A program made the translations under genes and the position numbers. Below, piece after piece: positions 1-8,009 of a stretch of DNA of 64,000 nt (position 1 is the stretch's first letter; the number at the start of each line of letters is the position of its first letter). A model generated the notes under the pieces. It was not told where the DNA came from. It saw nothing but the letters and a program-made list of their open reading frames with translations, and searched no databases. Origin of the DNA: Agromyces protaetiae (GTDB taxonomy: Bacteria > Actinomycetota > Actinomycetes > Actinomycetales > Microbacteriaceae); the NCBI RefSeq assembly GCF_004135405.1, contig NZ_CP035491.1, forward strand, positions 620,001 to 684,000, written 5' to 3'.

Positions 1-730
1 ACCCGCTCAGGATCTCGCCGCTCACCTTCGAGTTGGCGAGGTAGCCGCCCGACGCCTGCTCGCCGTAGCGGCCCATCAACGTGAGGCTGCCCTCGATGTT
101 GATTCGGCGGAGCGGAGCGGCCTGGGAGACTGCGAACCGCATCTGGTGCGCGTTCGTGACGCCGCTCTGGTTGTTCGGGCGGTCGGCGTCGACGCCGACC
201 GGGCGCTGGATCGGGTTGAACGTGAGGTTCGACATCGATCGCCAGAACCGCGTGAGCGAGCCGGGGGCCTGGCAGTCCCACGGGGTCGCTTCGCACGCGC
301 GCACGGGCTCGACGTGGATCGAGCCGTTGATGCGCACGTCCTCGGGCGAGGCGCCGAGGCCGGCGACGGCCTGGTAGTACCCGAGTTCGGAGTTGACGAT
401 ATCGGTCGCCGTCGCCGGGTTGTTCTGTCCTGCCGCCGAGCCGTAGGTGCCCGGCTTGAAGAAGAACTGGTGGCGGTTGAGGCTGAACTCCGCCTCTTGC
501 GACGCCGCCTGGAGGGCCGCGCTGATCTCGTCGGCGGTCCAGGTGTCGTCGAAGATCGTGACGTTCGGACCGAAGAGGTCCGAGTCGTCTGCGGCGGCCG
601 GGAGTGCGGGAATGGCTGCGCCTCCGATCGCGAGGGCGGTGATCGCCGCTCCGGCGCCGAGGCGGCGCGCGAGGCGGTGGGGCGGATGGTTCGAAGCGAG
701 CGGATGCCTCGCCTCATTGCGGTGCGTCAC
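1..730 (-). CDS. Secreted beta-helix-type protein, N-terminal part (runs off the window)
   Basis: The reading frame starts at a GTG at 730, seven bases after a good Shine-Dalgarno (AAAGGAGA), and stays open to base 1, so the C-terminus is outside the window. Residues about 15-45 form a signal peptide: arginines, a hydrophobic core, then an Ala-rich cleavage site before DDSDLFG. The mature start (FGPNVTIFDD, later FFFKPGTYGS, YYQAVAGLGASPEDV and RFAVSQAAPLRRINI) matches, from memory, a family of actinobacterial and fungal secreted proteins often labelled 'adenylyl cyclase' or 'coagulation factor 5/8 type', which have a pectate-lyase-like parallel beta-helix and usually C-terminal carbohydrate-binding domains. 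An extracellular polysaccharide-related role is inferred; no catalytic residues are visible here. The upstream operator-like palindrome suggests regulated, sugar-responsive expression. Confidence 0.7.
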   Translation of the reverse strand, partial: MTHRNEARHPLASNHPPHRLARRLGAGAAITALAIGGAAIPALPAAADDSDLFGPNVTIFDDTWTADEISAALQAASQEAEFSLNRHQFFFKPGTYGSAAGQNNPATATDIVNSELGYYQAVAGLGASPEDVRINGSIHVEPVRACEATPWDCQAPGSLTRFWRSMSNLTFNPIQRPVGVDADRPNNQSGVTNAHQMRFAVSQAAPLRRINIEGSLTLMGRYGEQASGGYLANSKVSGEILSG

Positions 731-842
731 GGTGTTCTCCTTTGAACGTCGTCGCCGGGAGCGCTTCTCGCGTCGCCCGGCAACTGCTTCCGGATGGTGC
801 GTGGTGCACGCCCGACGCCTCCTTCGGCGCGGTCGCACGGGG

Positions 843-874
843 AGCGTAGCGTTAACTTACTAACTTGTCAGTAA
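843..874 (-). promoter_or_regulatory. Promoter and operator-like palindrome for the secreted beta-helix protein
   Basis: Read on the minus strand there is a -35-like CTGACA (866-871), a 17-base spacer and a -10-like TACGCT (843-848). An imperfect inverted repeat with TTACT/AGTAA arms (857-874) covers the -35 end, and AGTTA is repeated inside the spacer. This is an AT-rich island in GC-rich DNA, as expected for the site of a repressor of sugar-utilisation genes. The regulator is not encoded nearby. The rest of 731-1003 holds nothing else I recognise except the -10 box of the next gene. Confidence 0.45.
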
Positions 875-991
875 TTTGCCGCAAACGAGAAAACGGTCCG
901 TTTCACCCCCGCATGGGTGGCACCCGTTCGGGAGGATTCCTTCCATCCCGGAGGAGGCTCCGCCGCGTCATCCGGCGCCCTCGTCACCGTC

Positions 992-997
992 TACGCT
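992..997 (+). promoter_or_regulatory. -10 box for a leaderless transcript
   Basis: TACGCT ends six bases before the ATG at 1004 and there is no Shine-Dalgarno sequence. Transcription would begin at or next to the start codon. This supports the ATG at 1004 over an in-frame upstream ATG at 917. Confidence 0.5.
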
Positions 998-1003
998 CAT
1001 TGG

Positions 1004-2595
1004 ATGTCCCACCTGACCCCTGCCGATCACGACGTCGTGATCGTCGGCGGCGGCCACAACGGCCTCACCGCCGCCGCGTACCTCGCCCGCGCCGGACTCG
1101 ACGTCCTCCTCCTCGAACGCAGCGACCACCTGGGCGGCGCGGCCGTCTCGGCCGAGGCGTTCGACGGCGTCGAGGCCCGCCTGTCGCGCTACTCGTACCT
1201 CGTGAGCCTGCTCCCGAAGCGGATCATCGACGACCTCGGCCTCGACATCTCACTCGTGCGACGTCGGTACTCGTCGTTCACGCCCGACCCCGCCGACCCG
1301 TCGCGCGGCCTCCTCGTCGACAACGAGGCCGGCCCCGAGGCATCCGTCGCCGCCTTCGACCGCGTCGATGCGGCGATCGACGCCGACGCCTGGAACGCGT
1401 TCTACGGCGACACCGTGCGGATCGCCGAAGCGCTCTTCCCGACCCTCACCGAGCCGCTGCCGACACGCGACGAGGCGCGCGCCCTCGTCGGCGACGACCG
1501 CATCTGGCGCGAGTTCGTCGAGCAGCCCATCGGCGAGGCGATCGACGAGCGGTTCTCGACCGACCTCGTGCGCGGCGTCGTCGCGACCGACGCCCTCATC
1601 GGCACGTTCGCGGGCCTCGGCGACGCGTCGCTCGACCAGAACCGCTGCTTCCTGTACCACGTCATCGGGGCGGGACCGGCGACTGGGACGTCCCCGTCGG
1701 CGGCATGGGCGCCGTCAGCGGCGAACTCGCGCGCGCGGCCCGCGAGGCGGGCGCGACCCTCGTGACGGGCGCCACTGTCACCCTGGTCTCGCCCGACGGC
1801 GAGGTGCGGTGGCAGGGCGAAGACGGCGAGCGGATGTCGCGTGCCGACACGATCCTCGTCAACGCGGCGCCGACGGTGCTCGACGGGCTCCTCGCCGCTT
1901 CCGCCGACTCGTCGGCCACGACCGCTCGCCCCGAAGGCGCCCAGGTCAAGGTCAACCTGCTCCTGAACCGCCTGCCGAAGCTCCGCGACGAGACCGTCGC
2001 GCCCGAAGCCGCGTTCGCCGGCACGTTCCACATCAACGAGCTCGCAACGCAGCTCGAGCACGCGCACGACGCCGCCGCGGCGGGCGAGCTGCCCGACCCG
2101 CTGCCGTGCGAGATCTACTGCCATACGCTGAGCGACCGCACCATTCTCGGCCCGTCGCTCCGCGACACCGAGACCCAGACGCTCACGGTGTTCGGGCTGC
2201 ACGTGCCCGACCGGCTCGTCGACCGCTACGGCAACGACGAACTGCGCGAGCGGCTGCAGGCGGCGGTGCTGGCATCCCTGAACTCGGTGCTCGCCGAGCC
2301 CATCGAAGGCATCTTGGCAACGGATGCCTCGGGCAACCCGTGCATCGAGACGAAGACGACGCGCGACCTCGAGGAGGCGCTCGCCATGCCGGGCGGCAAC
2401 ATCTTCCACGGGTCGCTGTCGTGGCCGTGGGCGGAGCCGGGCCAGGCGCTCGCGACCCCCGCCGAACGGTGGGGCGTCGCGACGGCGCACACGCGGATCC
2501 TCCTGTGCGGATCGGGCGCCGTGCGCGGCGGGGCGGTCAGCGGCCTCGGCGGCCACAACGCGGCGATGGCCGTGCTCGAGGCCCGCGGGGCCTGA
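1004..2595 (+). CDS. PYROXD2-like NAD(P)/FAD-dependent oxidoreductase (frameshifted)
   Basis: The product is a flavoprotein of the phytoene-desaturase-like superfamily, nearest the PYROXD2 branch; the substrate is unknown. The N-terminus has a dinucleotide-binding Rossmann motif ([21 protein letters not shown]) followed by an acidic residue and LGGAA, and the C-terminus has the FAD-contacting [18 protein letters not shown] segment. The frame is intact from 1004 to about 1667, then continues one frame over to 2595. Adding one G in the run at 1667-1674 restores [21 protein letters not shown] and gives a normal 530-residue protein. The lesion is a missing base, probably a sequencing undercall. 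No carotenoid genes are nearby, so crtI is not a good name. The gene converges on doxX across a 56-bp palindrome. Confidence 0.8.
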
Positions 2596-2627
2596 CCGGG
2601 GTCCCCCTTCCCGAAGAATCCCTACCC

Positions 2628-2683
2628 GTGAGGACGTCAACCGGGGAAACTCGCGCTCGCGAATCCCAGGTTGGCGTCCTCAC
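2628..2683. repeat. 56-bp palindromic repeat, family B copy 1
   Basis: The unit opens with GTGAGGACGTCAACC and closes with GGTTGGCGTCCTCAC, so its 15-base arms pair with one mismatch around a 26-base centre. It lies between the convergent ends of the flavoprotein and doxX genes. Two more copies of exactly the same length are at 13161 and 14287. It could act as a bidirectional terminator. Confidence 0.8.
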
Positions 2684-2704
2684 GCGCGCCGGGGAGTCGC
2701 GCGG

Positions 2705-3064
2705 TCAGCCGAAGATGATCCAGCCCGAGCCGACGACGGCCGCGAACACGCCGAGGACGGCGGCGGGCACGAACGGCTCCTTGCGGCGCACGTGGATCGC
2801 GACGCCCACGATCATCGTGACGACGAGCGCGAACGCGGCGACGGGCGTGAGCCACGGCAGGACGCCCGTCGCGGCGGGCAGGACGAGCCCGAGCGCGCCG
2901 AGCACTTCGAGGACGCCGACGACGCGGGCCTGCCCGTCCGACAGGTCTTCCATGTACGCCATCTTGGGCAGGAGCTTCTCGCGCGGCGTGGACGCCTTCA
3001 TGAAGCCGGCGGCGAGGAAGGCGAGGGCGAGGAGCGCGGTGGCGATCCAGAGCACGATGATCAT
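2705..3064 (-). CDS. DoxX family membrane protein
   Basis: This 119-residue protein has four hydrophobic segments (about 1-20, 47-67, 70-90 and 98-118). The first ends AAGFMKASTPREKL, typical of the DoxX family of small integral membrane proteins, some linked to thiol or oxidative stress functions. The ATG at 3064 follows GGAG at a suitable distance. It is divergent from an HxlR-type regulator, a common pairing for DoxX and oxidoreductase genes, so redox- or electrophile-responsive control by that regulator is likely but inferred. Confidence 0.8.
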   Translation of the reverse strand: MIIVLWIATALLALAFLAAGFMKASTPREKLLPKMAYMEDLSDGQARVVGVLEVLGALGLVLPAATGVLPWLTPVAAFALVVTMIVGVAIHVRRKEPFVPAAVLGVFAAVVGSGWIIFG

Positions 3065-3098
3065 GGGGTACTCCAGGGATGTTTCGGGTCAGTCGGTT

Positions 3099-3126
3099 AC
3101 GATCAGTGCGTCAGGCACGATCAGTG
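3099..3126. promoter_or_regulatory. Direct-repeat operator candidate between doxX and hxlR
   Basis: ACGATCAGTG occurs twice (3099-3108 and 3117-3126), 18 bases apart start to start, in the 136-bp divergent intergenic region. Such spacing suits a dimeric winged-helix regulator, and the neighbouring HxlR protein is the obvious candidate. No other copy was noticed in the window. Confidence 0.5.
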
Positions 3127-3200
3127 ACTCTATGTCACGGATGCCTCGCACTTCACCGTGCGTCACGCACCTCCAGGTGCGTATCGCGAAAGGACGCCCC

Positions 3201-3614
3201 ATGACTCTGACGGATGCCTCGCGCCACCCCTTCTCCGACCACCCGCATGCCCCCGCCTCGACGTGCAGCGCGGAGCATCCCGAGAGCACCGTCATCCGCG
3301 ACGTCCTCTCGCGACTCGGCGACAAGTGGAGCCTCCTCGTCATCGGACTCCTGCACGACCGGTCACTGCGCTTCACCGAGCTGCAGCGCCGCATCGACGG
3401 CATCTCGCACCGCATGCTCACCCAGACGCTCCGCAGCCTCGAGCGCGACGGGCTCGTCTCGCGCACGAGCTATCCCGAGATCCCGCCGCGCGTCGAGTAC
3501 GCGGCGACCCCGCTCGGCCGCTCGCTCGCCGAGCCCGTGCTCGGCCTCGTCGGCTGGGCCGCCGAGCACCATGCCGAGATCGACGCGGCGCGCGAGGCCT
3601 ACGACGGCGCCTGA
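3201..3614 (+). CDS. HxlR family transcriptional regulator
   Basis: The 137-residue protein has the HxlR winged helix across about residues 30-125. Typical landmarks are LSRLGDKWSLLVIGLL, RFTELQRRIDGISHRMLTQTLR and LERDGLVSR. A Cys near residue 24 (STCSAEHP) precedes the fold, at the position that often senses redox state or electrophiles in this family. The ATG at 3201 lies eight bases after AAAGGACG. It is divergent from doxX, with paired direct repeats between them, suggesting control of doxX and itself. Confidence 0.88.
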   Translation: MTLTDASRHPFSDHPHAPASTCSAEHPESTVIRDVLSRLGDKWSLLVIGLLHDRSLRFTELQRRIDGISHRMLTQTLRSLERDGLVSRTSYPEIPPRVEYAATPLGRSLAEPVLGLVGWAAEHHAEIDAAREAYDGA

Positions 3615-3625
3615 GCGCGAGGAGC

Positions 3626-3988
3626 TCAGAAGACGAACACCTGCCCGAGCACGACGATCGCGACGACGAAGAGGGCGACGATCGCTCCCACGACGATGAT
3701 GCTCCGCGCCGAGAGTTTCGCGACCGCGAACCCGACGAGGAACGGCAGCGCTGCGAGCAGCAACGTCACGATCCACCAGAACGCGACGTAGCCTCCGGGG
3801 TCCATCTCCGAAAGCCGTTCGCCGAAGAGCTGTTGCGACCGCGGATGCGTCGCGAACGAGAACGACGCCGACAGCGGAACCGCGATGAGCGCCGCGACGA
3901 TCACCCCCGCGAGCGCGCCCCACAGCCCCGTCTTGCTCTCGACGACGCCACCCTGATCCGACCCGACTTGCTTGCCGCCCGAAGCCAT
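3626..3988 (-). CDS. Small integral membrane protein, function unknown
   Basis: The 120-residue protein has a short polar N-terminus and three or four transmembrane segments (about 20-44, 67-85 and 93-118) with a periplasmic-type loop (THPRSQQLFGERLSEMDPGG) between the first two. I do not recognise a named family. The start at 3988 is supported by a -10 box (TAGAGT) six bases upstream and no Shine-Dalgarno. It converges on hxlR with only 11 bases between stop codons. Confidence 0.65.
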   Translation of the reverse strand: MASGGKQVGSDQGGVVESKTGLWGALAGVIVAALIAVPLSASFSFATHPRSQQLFGERLSEMDPGGYVAFWWIVTLLLAALPFLVGFAVAKLSARSIIVVGAIVALFVVAIVVLGQVFVF

Positions 3989-3994
3989 GCCCCG

Positions 3995-4000
3995 ACTCTA
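3995..4000 (-). promoter_or_regulatory. -10 box for a leaderless transcript
   Basis: On the minus strand TAGAGT ends six bases before the ATG at 3988, with no Shine-Dalgarno. It fits the leaderless pattern seen at about a dozen genes in this window. Confidence 0.5.
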
Positions 4001-4056
4001 GCCCTGCCATGCACGACGGGATTAGCCTGAGAGCCACGGACGACTGGGGGGTCACG

Positions 4057-4566
4057 ATGGGTGCGAAACCGACCGGGCACTACCTGCTGAAGGCCGACGG
4101 CCTGTACCTCCAGTTCGACCGGCTGTTCCGTGCGCCGATCGAGGACGTCTGGTTCAGCCTGACGAACCCGGGCTTCCTCGAGCGCTGGATCGGCACCTAC
4201 ACGGGTCTGCCGTCGACGGGAGCGGTGCGGTTCAAGATGACGGCCGAAGACCCGGATGCCCCGTGGATGAACGTTTCCATTCTCGAGTGCGAAGCGCCGC
4301 ACCGTTTCAGCCTCGACATCGGCGAGATGCCCGATTCGATGCGCCTCTCGGCCCACCTCCTCGAGGCCGGCGGCATGACGACGCTTTCGTTCGCGCACCG
4401 GCTCCACGACGCCAAGCAGGCCGTCGAGTACGGGCCGGGGTGGGACTACTACCTCGACCGGCTCGACGCCGCGCGCGAAGACCGCCCCTTGCCCGACTGG
4501 GAGGCGTACGCCTCGGCGTTCGATCGCCACTACAAAGAACTCCACGTTCCCGATGCCGTCAGCTGA
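4057..4566 (+). CDS. SRPBCC (AHSA1-like) domain protein
   Basis: This is a 169-residue protein of the START/Bet v1-like SRPBCC superfamily. It opens its domain with FDRLFRAPIEDVWFSLTNPG and has the usual later FSLDIGEMPDSMRLSAHL strand region and a long C-terminal helix. These proteins bind hydrophobic ligands or act as Hsp90-cochaperone-like modules; the ligand is unknown. I prefer the ATG at 4057, preceded by a G-rich Shine-Dalgarno (GGGGGG), over one at 4009 that sits inside the divergent promoter region. Its last 14 bases overlap the next gene, so the two are probably translationally coupled. Confidence 0.75.
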   Translation: MGAKPTGHYLLKADGLYLQFDRLFRAPIEDVWFSLTNPGFLERWIGTYTGLPSTGAVRFKMTAEDPDAPWMNVSILECEAPHRFSLDIGEMPDSMRLSAHLLEAGGMTTLSFAHRLHDAKQAVEYGPGWDYYLDRLDAAREDRPLPDWEAYASAFDRHYKELHVPDAVS

Positions 4567-5722
4567 TCCCGTGGACTCCGCCCCCCAGCACGACGCCGAC
4601 CCCGCCGAGCACGACGCCCCCGCGCCCGCCTCAGCACCCGCGCCGGCGCCCGCACCCGCGCCCGATGAGCCGCACCGATCGCTCTTCGCCCACCGGCCGC
4701 TCCAGTGGGGGTTCGTGGTCACGCTCGGCGTGCTGCTCGCGCTCGCCGTCGGCATCGCGTTCGTCAATCTGCAGTCGGTCGTGCTGTCGGTGTTCATCGC
4801 GGCGTTCGTGGCGCTCGGGCTCGACCCGCTCATCCGGTGGTTCCAGCGGCGCGGACTCCGCCGGGGCACGGCGATCGTCGTCGTCATCCTGCTGTTCGTC
4901 GCCGTCGTCATCGGGATCATCTGGATCGTCATCCCGCCGGTCGTGAATCAGGCGTTCGGGCTCGTGCAGTCGATCCCCGAGCTCGTGAACCGCGTCGAGG
5001 CATCCGGATGGTTCGACAGCGCGAACGCCGCAACCAACGGGCTGCTCGGCAACCTCGTGACCGGCCTCGAGGGCATCATCACCGACCCGAACCTGTGGGC
5101 GACGATCGGCGGCAACGCGCTCGCCTTCGGCGCGTCGGTCATCAACGCGGTCTCGACGGGGTTCTTCGTCGTCGTGCTGTCGATCTACTTCATCGCGACG
5201 CTCGACTCCATCAAGCAGGCCTGCTACTCGCTCGTGAAGGCGTCGCACCGTGAGACGATCTCGGGCTACGCCGAGCGGATCATGCAATCGGTCGGCAAGT
5301 ACCTGAGCGGCATGGTCGTGCTCGCCTTCATGAACGCCGTGTTCTCGACGATCCTGCTCGCGATCGTAGGCGTGCCGTTCGCGCTCGTCATCGGCGTCGT
5401 CGCGCTCTTCGTGACCCTGATCCCGCTCATCGGAACCGTGCTCACGACCATCCTCATGACGATCGTGTCGCTCTTCGTCTCGCCCGTCGCGGCGCTCATC
5501 GTGCTCGCGATCATGCTCGTCTACATGCAGGTCGAGGCGTACGTGTTCACCCCGCGGATCATGGGCAAGGCCGTGCAGGTGCCGGGCACGATCGTCCTCA
5601 TCTCCGCCCTCGCGGGCGGCACCCTGCTCGGGCTCCTCGGCGCGCTCGTCGCGATCCCGATCTCGGCGGGCATCCTGCTCATCATCCGCGAGGTCGTGAT
5701 CCCGCGGCAGGCGCGGGCGTAA
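4553..5722 (+). CDS. AI-2E family transporter (PerM/YdiK-like)
   Basis: The 389-residue membrane protein starts with about 45 Pro/Ala/Asp-rich residues, then has paired N-terminal transmembrane segments, a periplasmic stretch (SIPELVNRVEASG) and a C-terminal bundle with the family's hallmark region (IPLIGTVLTTI, then VEAYVFTPRIMGKAVQVPG). Members export diverse small molecules or run as antiporters; the substrate here cannot be read. The ATG at 4553 overlaps the end of the SRPBCC gene; GTG at 4570 is an alternative. Downstream is a palindromic repeat shared with the convergent exporter gene. Confidence 0.88.
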   Translation: MPSADPVDSAPQHDADPAEHDAPAPASAPAPAPAPAPDEPHRSLFAHRPLQWGFVVTLGVLLALAVGIAFVNLQSVVLSVFIAAFVALGLDPLIRWFQRRGLRRGTAIVVVILLFVAVVIGIIWIVIPPVVNQAFGLVQSIPELVNRVEASGWFDSANAATNGLLGNLVTGLEGIITDPNLWATIGGNALAFGASVINAVSTGFFVVVLSIYFIATLDSIKQACYSLVKASHRETISGYAERIMQSVGKYLSGMVVLAFMNAVFSTILLAIVGVPFALVIGVVALFVTLIPLIGTVLTTILMTIVSLFVSPVAALIVLAIMLVYMQVEAYVFTPRIMGKAVQVPGTIVLISALAGGTLLGLLGALVAIPISAGILLIIREVVIPRQARA

Positions 5723-5744
5723 CCGCCCGCCCCTCCCCACCGCT

Positions 5745-5823
5745 GGTCGAGTAGCGACGAAGAAGCGTATCGAGACCCCTCGCGAGGCCTCGATTCGCTT
5801 CGCTACTCGACCCGCGGCACGCG
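5745..5823. repeat. Palindromic intergenic repeat, family A copy 1
   Basis: GGTCGAGTAGCG (5745-5756) is followed by CGTATCGAGACC, and the complementary CGCTACTCGACC lies at 5801-5812, so the region can fold into a long hairpin. It fills the junction between two convergent genes, and a further partial unit runs into the stop codon of the exporter. Related units are at 54190 and 56397. A bidirectional terminator or REP-like role is inferred. Confidence 0.75.
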
Positions 5824-7275
5824 CTACTCGACGAGCGCGAGCTCAGGCGCGGCGGGCGACCCCGTGACCTCCGAACCCCGCGCCCCGCGCACCGCCCGCT
5901 CCGACCTCCCGGCCGGGAGGAAGAACGCGGCCACGAGGGCGAGGACGATCGCGGCGGCGCCGACGAACACGGCCGGCACCGCGGCATCCACATAGCCGGT
6001 CGGCGTGAGCTCGCCGCCCGCGCCCGCGAAGACGGCCGTGAGCACGGCGACGCCGAGTGCGACGCCGACCTCGCGAAGCGTCGAGTTCGTGCCCGTCGCC
6101 TTCGCGTGGTCGTCTTCGGGCATCGACGCGAGCACGGCCGTCGCCATGGGGGCGAAGACGAGCCCCATGCCGACACCGGCGAGGATGAACGGCGGCACGA
6201 GCGTCGCGTACGCGACGTCGGCGGTCATGACCGAGCCGAGCCACACGAGCGACACGGCCTGCAGGGAGAGCCCGACGACGATGAGCGCCCGAGTGCCGAC
6301 GCGCGGAGCGATCAGGCCCGCGAGCGGTGCGATGAACATGGGCGCGATGGTCCAGGGCGTCGTCTGGACACCGGCCTCGAGCGGGCTCGCGCCCTGCACG
6401 ACCTGGAGGAACTGCACGAGGATGAACACGACCCCGAACATGCCGAAGCTGAATCCGAAGCCCGTGAGGTTCGCGACCGTGAACCCGCGATCGCGGAAAA
6501 GCCGGAGCGGCAGGAGTGGGGCCGCGGAGCGGCGCTCCCACAGGACGAACGCGACGAGGAGCGCGGCGCCCGCGATGAGCGAGGCGAGCACCTCGAACGA
6601 GTCCCAGCCGGCGTCGTTGCCGCGCACGATGCCGTAGACGACGCCGAGCACGCCGAGGCCCGCGAGCACGACGCCCGGCAGGTCGAGGCGCACGCGCGCG
6701 CCGAACGTGTTGGGCAGTGCGGCAAGGGCGAGCGGGATCGCGATGACGCCGAGCGGCACGTTGAGCCAGAAGATCGCCTGCCAGTTCCAGCCCTCGACGA
6801 TGGCGCCGCCGATGAGCGGGCCGAGCGCGACGCCGAGGCCCGAGACGCCGCCCCAGATGCCGATGGCGGCGGGGCGGAGGCGGGCGGGCACGGCTCCGGC
6901 GAGGAGCGCGAGCGAGAGCGGCATGACGGCCGCGGCGCCGACGCCCTGCACTGCGCGGCTCACGATGACCATCCACGACTCGGTGCTGACGGCCGCGCCG
7001 ATCGACGCGAGGGTGAAGACGGCGATGCCCGTGACGAACACCGTGCGGCGGCCGAGCCGGTCGCCGAGGGCCGCGGCCACGAGGATGAAGCCCGCAAAGG
7101 CGAGGGTGAAGGCGTTGACGAACCACTGGAGTTCTTCGATGGATGCCCCGAGGTCGGCGCTCATGGCCGGCAGGGCGTTCGTGATGACGAGGTTGTCGAG
7201 CGTCGCCATGAACATCGGCAGGGATGCCGCGACGACGGCGAGCCACACCGGAGTGCGGCGTGCGGTGGCTGACAT
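5824..7275 (-). CDS. DHA2-type MFS drug exporter (EmrB/QacA family)
   Basis: The 483-residue protein has about 14 hydrophobic segments and the DHA2 signatures: an N-terminal LDNLVITNALPAM segment in TM1, the loop motif LGDRLGRRTVFVTG between TM2 and TM3, and the antiporter motif C around GGVSGLGVALGPLIGG. It should export drugs or toxic metabolites by proton antiport. The ATG at 7275 follows AAGGGGAGA. A divergent TetR gene and two operator palindromes, one lying exactly between the -35 and -10 of this gene, indicate local repression. Confidence 0.9.
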   Translation of the reverse strand: MSATARRTPVWLAVVAASLPMFMATLDNLVITNALPAMSADLGASIEELQWFVNAFTLAFAGFILVAAALGDRLGRRTVFVTGIAVFTLASIGAAVSTESWMVIVSRAVQGVGAAAVMPLSLALLAGAVPARLRPAAIGIWGGVSGLGVALGPLIGGAIVEGWNWQAIFWLNVPLGVIAIPLALAALPNTFGARVRLDLPGVVLAGLGVLGVVYGIVRGNDAGWDSFEVLASLIAGAALLVAFVLWERRSAAPLLPLRLFRDRGFTVANLTGFGFSFGMFGVVFILVQFLQVVQGASPLEAGVQTTPWTIAPMFIAPLAGLIAPRVGTRALIVVGLSLQAVSLVWLGSVMTADVAYATLVPPFILAGVGMGLVFAPMATAVLASMPEDDHAKATGTNSTLREVGVALGVAVLTAVFAGAGGELTPTGYVDAAVPAVFVGAAAIVLALVAAFFLPAGRSERAVRGARGSEVTGSPAAPELALVE

Positions 7276-7319
7276 TGGTCTCCCCTTCGGGGCTTCGACG
7301 GACGATGCGAATGCATGTG

Positions 7320-7335
7320 GTAATCGACTGATTAC
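7320..7335. promoter_or_regulatory. TetR operator 1
   Basis: GTAATCGACTGATTAC is a perfect inverted repeat with 6-base arms (GTAATC/GATTAC) around 4 bases. A near-copy is at 7355-7370, centres 35 bp apart. It lies downstream of the exporter promoter and at the possible -35 of the TetR gene. Confidence 0.8.
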
Positions 7336-7348
7336 TAGAACACCGGCC

Positions 7349-7377
7349 AATGTAGTAATCGGCTGATAACATGTCAA
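7349..7377 (-). promoter_or_regulatory. Exporter promoter with TetR operator 2 in its spacer
   Basis: Read on the minus strand: TTGACA (7372-7377), a 17-base spacer, then TACATT (7349-7354), close to consensus for a vegetative promoter. The spacer holds operator 2, GTAATCGGCTGATAAC (7355-7370), which differs from operator 1 at two positions. The -35 hexamer also overlaps the first codons of the divergent TetR gene, so bound repressor would block both genes. Confidence 0.8.
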
Positions 7378-7997
7378 GCGTGCAGACGAAATCCGATCGG
7401 ATCCCCGCGGCCGAGCGGCGCGAGCTGATCCTCGACGCCGCCACCCAGGTCTTCGGCGAGCTCGGCTACGCGGGCGCCACGACCGACCGCGTCGCACGCG
7501 CCGCAGGCATCAGCCAGCCCTACGTCGTGCGCATGTTCGGCACGAAAGAGCAGCTCTTCATCGAGGTGCTCGAGCGTTCGACCGCGCAGATCCTCGCAAC
7601 CTTCGACGCCGAGATCGCCGCCTACGACGCGGCCTCACCCGACGACCGCACAGGCTACGGCCAGTCGCTCCAGGCCCGGCTCGGCGGCGCGTACACCCGG
7701 CTCGTGCAGACGCACCGAGGCATCCTTCTCGCCCTCATGCAGGGCTTCCTGCTCGGCCACGACTCGGGCATCGGCCCCGTCGCGCGCGAATGCTTCATGC
7801 GCGTCTACGACCGCCTGCGCGACGTCATGGACGCCCAGGGCACCATGGACTTCATGGCGCAGGGCATGCTCATCAACACCCTCATCGCCTCGGGGCTCAC
7901 CGCGCGGGTGCGGACCGACAGCAAAGTCGGCGAACTCTTCGAATGCGCCTTCGGCGACAAGGCGAAGCTCGTCGTCGCGAGCGTCGAAGGCGACTGA
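7371..7997 (+). CDS. TetR/AcrR family repressor of the adjacent exporter
   Basis: The 208-residue protein has an N-terminal TetR helix-turn-helix (about residues 15-60: RRELILDAATQVFGELG, then ATTDRVARAAGISQPYVVRMF) and a helical ligand-binding C-terminus. The ATG at 7371 directly abuts operator 2; a GTG at 7380 is an alternative. Neither has a Shine-Dalgarno, and TAGTAA at 7353-7358 would suit a leaderless transcript. The divergent exporter and two matching palindromes make it almost certainly the repressor of that transporter. The ligand is unknown. Confidence 0.9.
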   Translation: MSSVQTKSDRIPAAERRELILDAATQVFGELGYAGATTDRVARAAGISQPYVVRMFGTKEQLFIEVLERSTAQILATFDAEIAAYDAASPDDRTGYGQSLQARLGGAYTRLVQTHRGILLALMQGFLLGHDSGIGPVARECFMRVYDRLRDVMDAQGTMDFMAQGMLINTLIASGLTARVRTDSKVGELFECAFGDKAKLVVASVEGD

Positions 7998-8009
7998 GGG
8001 CCCGCGGCC

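Noticed and set aside
1004-2595. Calling the FAD oxidoreductase crtI (phytoene desaturase).
   Set aside because: The N-terminus and C-terminus fit the PYROXD2 branch better and there are no carotenoid genes nearby.
865-2640. Several long open frames overlapping real genes on the opposite strand or in other frames, here and throughout the window.
   Set aside because: They are rich in Arg/Pro/Ala/His without family motifs, a normal by-product of high GC codon use.
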